A DNA stretch of 64,000 bases from Flaccisagitta enflata (GCA_965153355.1 OZ231126.1:73346001-73410000), one strand, 5' to 3'. Shown: positions 23,286-35,561, counted from the stretch's first letter. Made by a program: numbers and translations. The notes: generated by a model from the letters alone, not told the origin.

Positions 23286-23479
23286 CACTTCTCAGTTCCA
23301 TGTTCTCGTCAACTACCATCCTCTTGGCCACAACTTTGCCCTGCTCTTAGTCTTAGTATCTTTTATTCATGAACGTTAAAAGCGTGTCCATTGCCCCTTT
23401 CCTCGGATTCCCTTCTATTTCGATACGGATATACAGCTTTCTTTCTCTCCTTCTTTCTCCCTGATTCTCTTTCCTCTCT

Positions 23480-23755
23480 GGGGGTGTTTCTAGTGAGCGC
23501 CAAAAACGCGTTTGTTCCCGTGAAACGCGATATCAGTGTGAATACATATTCAAGATCTTCAACTGTCCCACGAGGGAGTGAGCAAAGTGAGTGAGCGAGC
23601 CCGTGAACGGAGCGTAGCGAAGCGAGCATAACAAAGCGGAGCGCTGCGGAGCAAGTGAGCGGAGTGAGCGGAGTGAGCGGTGCTAGTGAACGAACGTAGT
23701 GAGCGACCGAGTGGCCCGTTAAAAACGCGATTGTGTCCGACTAGAAACGCCCCCT
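23480..23755. mobile_element. Family M (Mutator-like) element
   Basis: Ends GGGGGTGTTTCTAGTGAGCG and CGACTAGAAACGCCCCC-like. The interior has CACGAGGGAGTGAGCAAAG and a GAGCGAAGCG-rich middle. Matches 48307-48575 in inverted orientation. Target duplication not identifiable here. Confidence 0.7.
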
Positions 23756-23757
23756 AA

Positions 23758-24232
23758 ATGGACTTTCATTGCGTAAGAGGAGCTGCTTCGAATTCATCGA
23801 TATCTTCGGTTGCTCACATTGTACAAAGCTGCCAGGATTCGATTCTTTACGGCTGAGGTGGGCTGAAGTGAAACGATTGGTTATCGCATTCCATTTGCAT
23901 GTAACAGGGAGGAATGAGCGATGCAACCTGAACTCATCGACTATGCGACTATGAACGTGTACCATTTTGAATGGACGAAGGCAATATTCTCGGCAAGCCC
24001 ACAAAAAAAGCAAAAGTCATGGGAATGTTCCCTATGGAAGGGAAGTTTCTCGACTAGCCATAGTTTGACATTTCGATTTATCAGAAACCACCCTACGAAT
24101 TGTTGATTCAGATTCGCCATGGTTCCGATTCTATTTCAGAGCAGCATAGTTTTTATTAACGATAAATAAAGCAGAAGGAATAACAGCCAAATCTCTTACT
24201 CGCCATCAAACAAGGTCAACAAACCTTAGTCG
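23758..24232. other. No recognisable feature
   Basis: Short ORFs without domains. Confidence 0.4.
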
Positions 24233-24234
24233 CG

Positions 24235-24570
24235 TGGTAATAAGGGTAATTAGGGTAATAAGGGAATAAAGATAATAAAGGTAACAAAGTTGATAAAGGT
24301 AATAAAGGTAATTAAGGGAATAAAGGTAAAGGTAATAAAGTTAAAGGTACCTTAAGTACTCAAAGTACCCTAGAGTACCCCTAAGTACCCTAAACAACGC
24401 TAAAGTACTCTAAAAGTACCTAATGTTATCTAAGTACACTATAGGACCCTAAAGTACCCAAAAGTACCTAAAGTAACCTTAAATACCTATAGTACCCTGA
24501 AGTACCCTTAAGCACCCTTAAGTACCCTTAAGTATCCTTAAGTACCCTTGAGTATCCTAAAGTACCTTTA
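24235..24570. repeat. Two adjacent degenerate tandem arrays
   Basis: GGTAATAAA-type 9-bp units (24235-24345) pass into AGTACCCTTA-type 10-12 bp units (24346-24570). Confidence 0.8.
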
Positions 24571-24604
24571 AAATGAAGATTAGAGCCATATTTCAAAAAA
24601 GTTA

Positions 24605-24680
24605 CGTGACGGACGGACGGACCGACAGACCGACCGACCGACACAGCGGCTTCTAGAGTCGCGTTCACGCGACTAAAAAT
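24605..24680 (+). repeat. Family R 3' half
   Basis: GTGACGGACGGACGGACC, ACACAGCGGCTTCTAGAG and the hairpin AGTCGCGTTCACGCGACT followed by AAAAA. Confidence 0.7.
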
Positions 24681-24985
24681 TGAATATGTATTAACCTTAT
24701 CACGATTTTCTAGTTTGATCTATGAAGATTTAATAACGCTTGTTGTGTCCACTGATCCTCTAGTAATTTTGCCCGTGTCGAATGATTTAAAAAATGAATT
24801 CTCATTTAAATTTTTGTTCCCCTGAAGAAAGCATCTTCATTCAATGCACAGTGATCATCCCAGGAATCGTGTCTTTTCATCGAAATGCAGTGATGTGTTC
24901 AATGGTCTCTAAAGAGGGGTGGCTTCTCAAAGTGGCTACGCATGAAAGTGAAGCCCTGAATATCAAATAACCAATGTTTTTCATT
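24681..24985. other. No recognisable feature
   Basis: AT-rich; nothing supported. Confidence 0.4.
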
Positions 24986-24987
24986 TT

Positions 24988-25240
24988 GCTAACTGTTGTG
25001 TTGGATAAAAATATTATGAAATATCATGACGAAGAGACTTACCAGCAAGTCACACTTGCGTCATTAACCTCATACAATGTGTGATTTCTGAGAAGATTTC
25101 AATTCTTTAAAAATTCAATTATTTTACAACTTTAAAGACGGTTACGTTGAACTGTTAGATGAAGATATTGTAAAATATCAAGACTGAGATACACACAAGA
25201 GAGTCACATGACATCAAATTCTTGCGTCATCAACGTTTTA
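24988..25240. repeat. Diverged tandem duplication (~160-bp spacing)
   Basis: ATGAAATATCATGACGAAGAG ... ACTTGCGTCATTAAC near 25015-25065 is echoed by GTAAAATATCAAGACTGAGA ... TCTTGCGTCATCAAC near 25170-25235. Confidence 0.6.
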
Positions 25241-25438
25241 CAGTAGATTTTGTCTAGACTTGAGATAACGGGGGCAAGCATTGTGGAAAGACGAATGAAG
25301 CCAGGGGAATGATATTTGGATCATAGATTAATCAAAGGATGCTTAATTCCCCATGATACTTGGTTGCCATGGAAACACATTTCCATTTATTGTCACTGAA
25401 ATATCAATATTTTGAGAGATGTTTTAAGGGAACATTGC

Positions 25439-25608
25439 TTAAAATCAAATTTGCTACAACTTTTCCACAGTATGTTCTGTAAGAATGTTGCTTGTTTAGC
25501 CGTTGTAAGGAAGCGTATCCATGTGTGACTCCCTTTAGTAACCGCTAAACTAACAACATTCTTTCAAAAACATACTGTGGGAAAGTTGTAGCAAATTTGA
25601 TTTTAATA
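25439..25608. repeat. Hairpin with ~62-bp arms
   Basis: AAAATCAAATTTGCTACAAC ... ACAGTATGTTCT pairs with the complementary sequence ending GCAAATTTGATTTTA. Loop of about 46 bp. Confidence 0.8.
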
Positions 25609-25802
25609 ATATAATAATAATAATAATAATATAAAAGTAAAGCTACCAAAGGAAGCAACCTTTTTACGAGTTGCTCATCGAGATGATAGCTGTTCCGACA
25701 GAACAATTACAATTACGTGGCAAAGAAAAATAACCAGTCAGCAGATCTTAGAATAAAAAAAAAAAGCAAAGCATTTAAAGCAATTAACACCATAAAAAAA
25801 AT

Positions 25803-26174
25803 CTATAAACATAAACACGCGTTGCGACGGCATCCCCGGCCTCCAACAATTTTCCAAATTGTTTGCCTTTTTTCTTCAACTGACAAATTTTGATTCATTT
25901 CTTTAACTTTTTCACGTAATACTGATTTTTGAATTCGTTCCTCTTTGTATTCCATTTTGGTCAAATCATGAGCAATGGTGACTCCAATCCAGGATTCCAT
26001 GCCTTTCAGATTCCTGGCATTCATCAGAATTTCCTGCTTTTTGTTGGCATGCGCAAGTTTGATGACAATTGGTCTTGGTCTTTCACTATTGAGACGTCCA
26101 ACACGGAAGTGACCACGCGTATCGCTGAGAGCATCAAATGGGATGTCCAGATCATTCAGAAGTGATTTGACCAA
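25803..26174 (-). pseudogene. LINE ORF1p-like C-terminal fragment
   Basis: A 123-codon minus-strand frame contains GHFRVGRLNSERPRPIVIKL, then NARNLKGMESWIGVTIAHDL and a basic tail ending GGRGCRRNACLC. The pattern 'RLG...RPRPIVVKL..., ...A.NLKG..I.I..D.T' is what I know from the RRM-like and C-terminal domains of L1/Tx1-type ORF1 proteins, so I read it as a relic of such a protein. It is different from the SGNH-type ORF1 at 38 kb. The upstream frame is closed by a stop just before 26174 and no ATG starts the frame. It sits inside a TA-flanked inverted-repeat element, which suggests capture or a prior insertion. Homology is from pattern recall, not a search. Confidence 0.5.
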
Positions 26175-26571
26175 TGCTCAAAAAATTTCTCAAAATATGA
26201 TATTTTAGCAAAAATACTAAGTAATGCGTTTCCATGGCAACCAGCTATCATGGGCAATAAAGCATCCCTTTATTAATCTATGTTTCAAATATCACTCTCC
26301 TAGTTTCATTTGTTTTTCTACAATGCTTGCCCCCGTTATCTCAAGTCTAGACGAGATCTACTGTACAATATATGATTACTTTAAAAGAACGCTGAAGTCG
26401 AATTTAGAAATTTTGGCGTTCGTTGTATACAATCGATTAAAAGGCCAATCTCTAAGTAGTAGAGAGTTAATCTCTTTTAAGGCAAAAAAAGATTAGGCGT
26501 CGAAAATATGAGAATAGAAGCAAATATGAAGAGAGAAGAACAAGAGGAACAAAAAAGAAAAAAAACCGCAA

Positions 26572-26764
26572 AAACAAGGCCGGATACACGGCTACCCCAG
26601 TCGCTTGCGAGTGGGCAGGGGCCAGATCATTTGGGCAGGAGCAGTGATGCCAAAAACCACAAAAAAAAAACAATAAAGTAAAGTGTGACCAACGGACAGA
26701 TGGACGGACGGACCGACGGACCGACAAAGCGGGGTGTAGAGTCGCGTAGCACGCGACTAAAAAA
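26572..26764 (+). repeat. Family R copy, subfamily A
   Basis: AACAAGGCCGGATACACGGC, AGTCGCTTGC, GGGCAGGGGC, GGGCAGGAGCAGTG, GTAAAGTGTGACC, GGAC tract, GTAGAGTCGCGTAGCACGCGACT with AAAAA. A block of GAGGTCACTTG is deleted relative to 7508-7739. Confidence 0.8.
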
Positions 26765-27239
26765 GTGGTAACAAGGAAGACGCACTCAAGAAAAATTTGG
26801 GAGGAGATTAGAAAGGATGAGAAGAGGAAGGAGGAGGTGGGTTTAAGGAAATTGGACAGGGAGACAGAGAGTCAGAGACAGAGACAGAGTCAGAGACAGA
26901 CTGTTTCTACCAACAAACAATGCTATATTTAATAAGCCACTCAGTTGTTCGCTATGATTACACTCATTTCTTTGACTAAGAACCTTGTTTATAAGAACAT
27001 CTTGTCTGGGGACTCTGGCAAATTTTTCTCATCCACCACCATAGAGAAAGCCGAGACAGGGGTGAGACTTTGAGCCAAAATCTGAGACTTAGAGACAAAA
27101 ATGAGACTGGGGTTGAGACATGAGAGACATATCAAATACTAGGTTTGAATCATTCTTCAGAAATTGATACCAGCCACATCGAAGAGAAAAAATTTAAAGC
27201 CAAAGGACACCATGATAAATGGCTCAGCCATGGTGACAA
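26765..27239. other. GAGAC-rich transition, no gene
   Basis: GAGAC words become frequent from about 26865. GAACCTTGTTTATAAGAAC near 26980 resembles the left arm of the mariner-like element at 6879. Confidence 0.5.
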
Positions 27240-27284
27240 GATCTATGGGTTGTGAAGCTAAACATGTTATTCTTGTCTCAGATA

Positions 27285-28230
27285 CATTCATATATAAAGA
27301 GACATAATAAACATGCACACAAACAAGGAGACATGGTATACACAGGAGTGTACAGAGACAACACACATGCCCATAGAGAGACATGGAACACGCTTTTACA
27401 AATAGGAGACATGGTACACAGGCACAGACAAAAGAAAAAGGATACAGAGGCACACAAACAAGGAGACATAATATACGCTGGCATATACAGAGACATTGAA
27501 CACACATGCACAAACAAGAGACAGGATACACAGGCACAGACAAGAGACATGGTACACAGGCAAAGACAAGAGACATGGCACATAAACAAGGAGACATGAT
27601 ATACACAGGCACAAACAGAGACATGGAACACACTGTCACATACAGAGACATGGAATCCACTTGCTCAAACAGGAGACGTGGTACACAGGCACAAACAAAA
27701 GGAAAGATGATATACAGCCACACAAACAAGGAGACATGGTAAACACAGGCGCATACTCACTTGCTTGAACAGAAGACATTGTACACAGTCACAAACAAAA
27801 GGAACTTGATACAAAGGCACTCAAACAAGGAGACATAATATACACAGGCATATACAGAGTCATTGAACACACTTGCACAAACAAGAGACATGGTACACAG
27901 GCACAGACAAGAGACATGGTACACAGGCACAGACAAGAGACATGGTACACAGGCACAGAAAAAAGGAAAAAAATGATGCAAAGGCATACAAACAAGGAGA
28001 CATGATATACATAGGCACATACAGAGACATGGAACACACTTTCACATGCAAAGACATGGAACCCACTTACACAAACAAGGAGACACAATACAGACAGGCA
28101 CATGCAGAAACGTGGAACACACTTCAACAAACAGGAGACATAGAACACATGCCAAGACAAAAGGAAAAATGATACATCAGCACATAAACAAGGAGACATG
28201 GTAAACACCGACACATACAGAGACATGAGA
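27285..28230. repeat. GAGACATGGTACACAGGCACA minisatellite (left array)
   Basis: Tandem units of about 26 bp (GAGACATGGTACACAGGCAC plus AGACAA), with variants of 24-40 bp. Cys-rich ORFs on the minus strand and Thr/His-rich ORFs on the plus strand are repeat translations. The array's complement appears at 35562-35860, so the two bound the composite. Confidence 0.85.
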
Positions 28231-28395
28231 CACCGGGTTTTGTCAATATCAGTATACTCAATTCTACCATTTTGGACAGTCAGTGCCTAAGATATTCATA
28301 ACTTAGCTGTATTTTGAAAGATTTATTACTATATGAGATCTTACAAAGTCACTCTGTGCACTAACTGCCGAGACACCATAAACTTTAAATAGAGT
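28170..28395 (+). repeat. Left arm of a large inverted repeat
   Basis: GACACATACAGAGACATGAG, CAGTATACTCAATTCTACCA, GACAGTCAGTGCCTAA and GATCTTACAAAGTCACTCTG occur in this order. The complement of the same order is found at 33776-33925, 34323-34470, 34870-35015 and 35412-35620. Confidence 0.85.
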
Positions 28396-29728
28396 TCTGA
28401 TTTTTAATATACTGTTTGAATAGTCTCAGTTTGGACAGTCAGTCCCCATGATATGTGATACTTAGCTGACTGTTGAGACGTCATAAATTTGACTATAGAT
28501 TGAGACATCATAAATTTGACTATGGATCGAAACATACAAAATTACTGTTTCATATGTCTCATCACCATGATTTAAATGCAAATGAAACTCTAAGTTTGGG
28601 TTCTGATAGTCTCAATGTTTGAGACTCCTAACCCTAACCCTTTACGTACCACTAACCTTAACCCTAACCCTAACCCTTTTTGATTACCTTGAGACAATAT
28701 TACTTGGTCACTAGGGTTGAAAATGCATTGAATACTATGGAGTGAGACAAAGTAAATTTACTAGTTTTGTAATTCAGCTCTGACTTTTTACTTGGTATTT
28801 TTCATGTCTCAATACTTTTGTTTCAATGCAAATGAAACCCTACAATTGGATTTCAATAGTCTCAATATTTGTGACCCCTGTTGATTCTTGATTTTAACTC
28901 ACTTAGCTACTTACTTATATACTTACTTGTCTCTTGTCTCTTGCTCTGTCAACTTTGATATCTCATGGGGGTGATAAATTTTGAGACAACATAACTTTAT
29001 GGCTAGGGTTCAAATTGTATTGTTTACTATGGGATGAGACACATTTAACATGCTACTCTAGAAGCTGAGTCATGACAGTCCACTTTTTGTTTTTCATGTC
29101 TCACTACTAGAGTTTACCTATACGCTTTTTTATACGCCACCTCTACCGGAAGTGGCAGATAAGACGCAAAAACGTATTTGGCGCCAAAATGAGTTTCCCA
29201 TTGGCGTTTTTCAGGTTTTTCACTTGGCAATGAAGGAGTAGTAAGATTTAGGGAATTCATGGTGGATTTTCTATGATCATTTTGAAAATTTACAAAAAAA
29301 ATTTCCAGAATTTTGTTACTAGCATCAAAAGATTATTTTCGTTTCTTATTTCTATTTATTTTTTCTATTTTCATCAGTTTTCATATTTCATGATTCACTT
29401 TTCATTTTTCACTTTTTACTTTTCACTTTTCACTTTATATTTTTTTTTTCATTTTTACTTGTACAATGTACTTTTAATAATTCTGTTGTCACTTTTTTCA
29501 TGTTTTTCATTTATGTTTATTGTTTTTACTCATATTTTGTTAATCAAATTTTTTGTAATTATCTTATTTATCATATTTCATAGTTATATATATTTCACCA
29601 GTTGATTTGTTTTGATAAAACAGAAAATGAAATAAAAAAATGATCAATGATTCTCCCTCATGCTTATATCAAGAGTGTATCATCCCAAAAAAATGCTGAA
29701 ATGAGTCCAGAATCAAGTTCTTCTTGTC

Positions 29729-29730
<2 letters not shown>

Positions 29731-29765
<35 letters not shown>
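29731..29765. repeat. (CT)n microsatellite
   Basis: CT tract inside the hAT-like insertion. Confidence 0.95.
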
Positions 29766-29773
<8 letters not shown>

Positions 29774-29910
29774 GGACAACAAAGAAAGACTATCAAAGGA
29801 CCCATAGATGAGACTGAGTGGCAAGAAAAAAATCAAACGGCAAATCATATTTTCATGAATTGTCCTTTATTCTGTTTAAGTTTCGATCTTGGTCTGGGTC
29901 GGTCTGTCTG

Positions 29911-29916
<6 letters not shown>

Positions 29917-29974
<58 letters not shown>

Positions 29975-29981
29975 TCTCTCT
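29917..29981. repeat. (CT)n microsatellite
   Basis: Second CT tract inside the hAT-like insertion. Confidence 0.95.
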
Positions 29982-32215
29982 AAAACAAACACTGGGAAAC
30001 TCGTTACATCTTAAAGAATAGTAGTAATTATACTACTACCAAAAAAAAAACGTTAAAAAGCGTTTTTAAGGCTAAAAACTCCACTTATACGCAACCTACT
30101 ATGCATACAATCTCAAATATACTTCCGTTATATGCCACTAGATGATTTTGTTTGAAACTCCAAACTCTACTCACTACTATTATTTCAATATAGATGAAAC
30201 CCTACAATTGGGTTCTGATAGTCTCAAAGATCGAGACTCCTAACCCTAACCCTAACCCTAACCCTTTTCACATCACTAACCTTAACCCTAACCCTAACCC
30301 TTTTTGATTACCTTGAGACAATATTACTTGGTCGCTAGGGTTGAAAATGCATTGAATACTATGGAGTGAGACAAAGTAAATTTACTAGTTTTGTAATTCA
30401 GCTCTGTCTTTTTACATGGTATGTTTCATGTCTCAATACTATTGTTTCAATGTGAATGAAACCCTACAATTGGATTTCAATAGTCTCAATATTTGTGATC
30501 CCTGTTGATTCTTGATTTGAACTCCCTTAGCTACTTACTCATATACTTACTTGTCTCTTGTCTCTTGCTCTGTCAACTTTGATATCTCATGGGGGTGATA
30601 AATTTTGAGACAACATAACTTTATGGCTAGGGTTCAAATTGTATTGTTTACTATGGGATGAGACAAATTTAACATGCTACTCTAGAAGTTGAGTTCTGAC
30701 AGTCCACTTTTCGTTTTTTATGTCTCACTACTATTATTTCAATATAGATGAAACCCTACACTTGGGTTCTGATAGTCTCAAAGTTCGAGACTCCTAACCC
30801 TAACCCTAACCCTTACCCTAACCCTAACCCTTTTCACACCACTAACCTTAACCCTAACCCTAACCCTTTTTGATTGCCTTGAGACAATATTACTTGGTCA
30901 CTAGGGTTGAAAATGCATTGAATACTATGGAGTGAGACAAAGCAAATTTACTAGTTTTGTAATTCAGCTCTGTCTTTTTACATGGTTTGTTTCATGTCTC
31001 AATACTATTGTTTCAATGCAAATGAAACCCTACAATTGGATTTCAATAGTCTCAATATTTGTGACCCCTGTTGATTCTTGATTTGAACTCACTTAGCTAC
31101 TTACTTATATACTTACTTGTCTCTTGTCTCTTGCTCTGTCAACTTTGATATCTCATGGGGGTGATAAATTTTGAGACAACAAAACTTTATGGCTAGGGTT
31201 CAAATTGTATTGTTTACTATGGGCTGAGACAAATTTAACATGCTACACTAGAAGTTGAGTTCTGACAGTCCACTTTTTGTTTTTTATGTCTCACTACTAT
31301 TATTTCAATATAGATGAAACCCTACAATTGGGTTCTGATAGTCTCAAAGTTCGAGACTCCTAACCCTAACCCTAACCCTAACCCTAACCCTAACCCTTTT
31401 CACATCATTAACCCTAACCCTAACCCTTTTTGATTGCCTTGAGACAATATTACTTGGTCACTAGGGTTGAAAATGCATTGAATACTATGGAGTGAGACAA
31501 AGTAAATTTACTAGTTTTGTAATTCAGCTCTGTCTTTTTACATGGTATGTTTCATGTCTCAATACTATTGTTTCAATGCAAATGAAACCCTACAATTGGA
31601 TTTCAATAGTCTCAATATTTGTGACCCCTGTTGATTCTTGATTTGAACTCACTTAGCTACTTACTTATATACTTACTTGTCTCTTGTCTCTTGCTCTGTC
31701 AACTTTGATATCTCATGGGGGTGATAAATTTTGAGACAACATAACTTTATGGCTAGGGTTCAAATTGTATTGTTTACTATGGGATGAGACAAATTTAACA
31801 TGCCACTCTAGAAGTTGAGTTCTGACAGTCTACTTTTTGTTTTTTATGTCTCACTACTAGTATTTCAATATAGATGAAACCCTACAATTGGGTTCTGATA
31901 GTCTCAAAGTTTGAGACTCCTAACCCTAACCCTAACCCTAACCCTTTTCACATCACTAACCTTAACCCTAACCCTTTTTGATTACCTTGAGACAATATTA
32001 CTTGGTCACTAGGGTTGAAAATGCACTGTATACTATGGAGTGAGACAAAGTAAATTTACTAGTTTTGTAATTCAGCTCTGTCTTTTTACATGGTATGTTT
32101 CATGTCTCAATACTATTGTTTCAATGCAAATGAAACCCTACAATTGGATTTTAATAGTCTCAATATTTGTGACCCCTGTTGATTCTTGATTTGAACTCAC
32201 TTAGCTACTTACTTA

Positions 32216-32509
32216 CAGGGGCGTATTAGAAGGGGTCGCCGGGGTAGCCATGGCTACCCCTGTTGGGACACAAAATATAAAGAAAGAGAAAAAGAAAAAA
32301 AAAAAGAAAGAGAGAGAAAAAGAAAAATAGAAAGAAAAAGAAAGAAAGGGCAATGTTTTTTTCATTATTTTAATTCACATATATATCAATTAATATTTTT
32401 TTTAAAGATACATAAGAATTAGGTAAATAGTTTTCATCAGTTCATAAAATTTGTTGGGACACAAGCTAGGGGTGGCTACCCCTAAAACTTTGGCTCCCAT
32501 ACGCCCCTG
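32216..32509. mobile_element. hAT-like insertion (294 bp) in the satellite
   Basis: Perfect 11-bp terminal inverted repeat CAGGGGCGTAT/ATACGCCCCTG and an 8-bp duplication CTTACTTA (32208-32215, 32510-32517). Other satellite units read AGCTACTTACTTATATAC without the insert. Subterminal arms also pair: GGGGTAGCCATGGCTACCCC and GGGGTGGCTACCCC with GTTGGGACACAA. The middle is AAAGA low complexity. Non-autonomous. Confidence 0.92.
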
Positions 32510-33600
32510 CTTACTTATATACTTACTTGTCTCTCGTCTCTTGTTCTGTCAACTTTGATATCTCATGGGGGTGATAAATTTTGAGACAACATAACTTTAT
32601 GGCTAGGGTTCAAATTGTATTGTTTACTATGGGATGAGACAAATTTAACATGCTACTCTAGAAGTTGAGTTCTGACAGTCCACTTTTTGTTTTTTATGTC
32701 TCACTACTATTATTTCAATATAGATGAAACCCTACAATTGGGTTCTGATAGTCTCAAAGTTCGAGACTCCTAAACCTAACCCTAACCCTAACCCTTTTCA
32801 CATCACTAACCTTAACCCTAACCCTTTTTGACTGCCTTGAGACAATATTACTTGGTCACTAGGGTTGAAAATGCATTGAATACTATGGAGTGAGACAAAG
32901 TAAATTTACTAGTTTTGTAATTCAGCTCTGTCTTTTTACATGGTATGTTTCATGTCTCAATACTATTGTTTCAATGCAAATGAAACCCTACAATTGGATT
33001 TTAATAGTCTCAATATTTGTGAACCCTGTTGATTCTTGATTTGAACTCACTTAGCTACTTACTTATATACTTACTTGTCTCTTGTCTTTTGCTCTGTCAA
33101 CTTTGATATCTCATGGGGGTGATAAATTTTGAGACAACATAACTTTGTGGCTAGGGTTCAAATTGTATTGTTTACCATGGGATGAGACAAATTTAACATG
33201 CCACTCTGAAGTTGAGTTCTGACAGTCTACTTTTTGTTTCTTATGTCTCACTACTAGTATTTCAATGTAGATGAAACCCTACAATTGGGTTCTGATAGTC
33301 TCAAAGTTTGAGACTCCTAACCCTAACCCTAACCCTTTTCGTATCACTAACCTTAACCCTAACCCTAGCCCTTTTTGATTACCTTGAGACAATAATACTT
33401 GGTCACTAGGGTTGAAAATGCATTGAATACTATGGAGTGAGACAAAGTAAATTTACTAGTTTAGTAATTCAGCTCTGTCTTTTTACATGGTATGATTCAT
33501 GTCTCAGTACTATTGTTTCAATGCAAATGAAACCCTACAGTTTGATTTCAAAAGTCTCAATATTTGTGACCCCTGTTGATACTTGATTCTGAGTGTCTCA

Positions 33601-35561
33601 ATAAGTTGATATTTATCAAACTCAAAATTAAACTATTTATATAATATTCTTGGCTCAAAATCAAGGTCAATTTTTAAGTGTCTCATCTTCTCTGAGACAT
33701 ATTAAACACAGGAATCTACATATGCAGCATTTACGTATCTAGTTTCATGTCTTTTTAAATCTAAGTTTAAATTGTCTCAGCAGTCAGTGCATAGAGTGAC
33801 TTTGTAAGATCTCATATAGTGATGAACCTTTAGATACACTGTCCTTTGATGCTTATTTTAGGCACTGACTGGCCAAGGTGGTAGAATAGGGTATACTGAT
33901 ACAATCACAACCCTGTGTATCATGTCTCCTTGTGTTTGCCTGGGGGTCAGGCCTCCTTGTGTTTCTGTGTTTTTCATCATGTCTCCTTGTGTATGTGCCT
34001 GTATATCATCTCTCCATATAAATACAAGTGTATTTTGTCTCCTTGTATGTAAAATCATATCATGTCTCTATATGCCTGTGTGTTATGTCTCCAGGTGTGT
34101 GTTCCTTGTATCATATCTCTGTGTATGTAAACCAACATTTTAAGTGTCTCAATAACTTTGAGACTTATCAAACACAAAACTGTTTATATAGTATTCCTGG
34201 CTCAATATAAAGACCATGGTTTAAGTGTCTCATCTTCTCTGAGACATATTAAACACAGGAATCTAGATATCCAGCATTTAGGTGTCTTGTCTCATGTCTT
34301 TTTGAATGTAAGTTTAAATTGTCTCAGCAGTCAGTGCATAGAGTGACTTTGTAAGATCTCATATAGTGATGAACCTTTAGATACACTGTCCTTTGATGAT
34401 TATTTTAGGCACTGACTGGCCAAGGTGGTAGAATGGAGTATACTGATACAATCAAAACCCTGTGTATCATGTCTCCTTGTGTTTGCCTGGGGGTCAGGTC
34501 TCCTTGTGTTTCTGTGTTTTTCATCATGTCTCTTTGTGTATGTGCTTGTATACCATCTCTCCATATAAATACATGTGTATTTTGTCTCCGTGTATGTATA
34601 ATTATATCAGGTCTATATATGCCTGTGTATTATGTCTCCAGGTGTGTGTTCCTTGTATCATATCTCTGTGTATGTAAACCAACATTTTAAGTGTCTCGAT
34701 AACTTTGAGACTTATCAAACACAAAACTATTTTAATAGTATTCCTGGCTCAATATAAAGACCATGGTTTAAGTGTCTCATCTTCTCTGAGATATATTAAA
34801 CACAGGAATCTACATATCCAGCATTTAGGTGTCTAGTCTCATGTCTTTTTGAATCTAAGTTTAGATTGTCTAAGCAGTCAGTGCATAGAGTGACTTTGTA
34901 AGATCTCATATAGTGATGAACCTTTAGATACACTGTTCTTTGATGATTATTTTAGGCACTGACTGGCCAAGATGGTAGAATGGAGTATACTGATACAATC
35001 AAAACCCTGTGTATCATGTCTCCTTGTGTTTGCCTGGGGGTCAGGTCTCCTTGTGTTTCTGTGTTTTTCATCATGTCTCCTTGTGTATGTGCCTGTATAT
35101 CATCTCTCCATATAAATATATGTGTATTTTGTCTCCGTGTATGTAAAATTATATCATGTCTATATATGCCTGTGTATTATGTCTCCAGGTGTGTGTTCCT
35201 TGTATCATATCTCTGTGTATGTAAACCAACATTTTAAATGTCTCAATAACTTTGAGACTTATCAAACACAAAACTATTTACATAGAATTCCCAGTTCAAT
35301 ATAAAAACCATGGTTTAAGTGTCTCATCTTCTCTGAGACATGTTAAACCCATGAATCTACAAATCCGGCATTTAGGTATCTTGTCTCATGTCTTTTTGAA
35401 TTCAAATTTATATTGCCTCAGCAGTCAGTGCATAGAGTGACTTTGTAAGACCTAATATAGTAATAAACCTTTCAAAACACCATATAATGATGACAATTTT
35501 AGGCACTGACTGTCCAATATGGTAGAATGGAGCATACTGATTGGATCAAAACCCTGTGTAT
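33601..35561. repeat. Second satellite, exact 547-bp period
   Basis: CATGTCTCCTTGTGTTTGCC starts units at 33921, 34468 and 35015, and a variant starts at 35562; every spacing is 547 bp. A partial unit precedes 33921. Each unit contains GTCTC/GAGAC words, CAGCAGTCAGTGCATAGAGT, GGCACTGACTGGCC and a CTCCTTGTGTTTCTGTG stretch. Repeated ORFs (85 codons, Cys/Val/Ser-rich) are copies of the same frame. Confidence 0.93.

Larger units (their letters stand above)
25243..26363. mobile_element. Mariner-type inverted-repeat element carrying a LINE ORF1 relic
   Basis: The left end CAGTAGATTTTGTCTAGACT and the complement of the right end (CAGTAGATCTCGTCTAGACT) start ~140-bp inverted arms. These include GATAACGGGGGCAAGCATTG and GGTTGCCATGGAAAC. 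TA flanks both sides (25241-25242, 26364-26365). The same 5' termini occur at 46537-47041. The middle holds a second, smaller inverted repeat (25439-25608) and a minus-strand LINE ORF1 fragment. No transposase found. Confidence 0.75.
29108..30169. mobile_element. hAT-like insertion (1062 bp) in the satellite
   Basis: Terminal inverted repeat TAGAGTTT/AAACTCTA, flanked by the 8-bp duplication CTCACTAC (29100-29107 and 30170-30177). Neighbouring satellite units read CTCACTACTATTATTTC uninterrupted, so the empty site is present in the window. The interior is AT-rich with two (CT)n tracts and no recognisable transposase; it is a non-autonomous or decayed copy. Confidence 0.85.
28621..33600. repeat. 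~550-bp satellite with telomeric hexamers, about 6.5 units
   Basis: GAGACTCCTAACCC marks each unit at 28621, 30233, 30788, 31353, 31913, 32763 and 33310. After subtracting two insertions the units measure 542, 555, 565, 560, 548 and 547 bp. Each unit begins with two blocks of (CCCTAA)n separated by TTTTCACATCACTAACC, then a ~450-bp unique part in which GAGAC or GTCTC recurs every 40-70 bp. Units are highly similar. Orientation is constant. No coding potential. Confidence 0.93.

Noticed and set aside
22654-23379. 241-codon plus-strand ORF
   Set aside because: Starts at a non-ATG codon and is Phe/Ser/Leu low complexity over TTC/CT-rich DNA; no domain.
27157-28226. Cys-rich ORFs resembling secreted repeat proteins
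   Set aside because: They translate the GAGACATGG minisatellite; frames shift between units and there is no signal peptide or start context.
27285-28230. CRISPR-like regular repeats
   Set aside because: Units are contiguous and degenerate with no unique spacers, and the context is eukaryotic.
28621-33600. A true chromosome end because of CCCTAA blocks
   Set aside because: Blocks are short (2-6 hexamers), internal to satellite units and followed by 30 kb of other sequence.
34433-35237. Repeated 85-codon ORFs
   Set aside because: Same frame in each 547-bp satellite unit; identical because of satellite homogenisation, not selection on protein.
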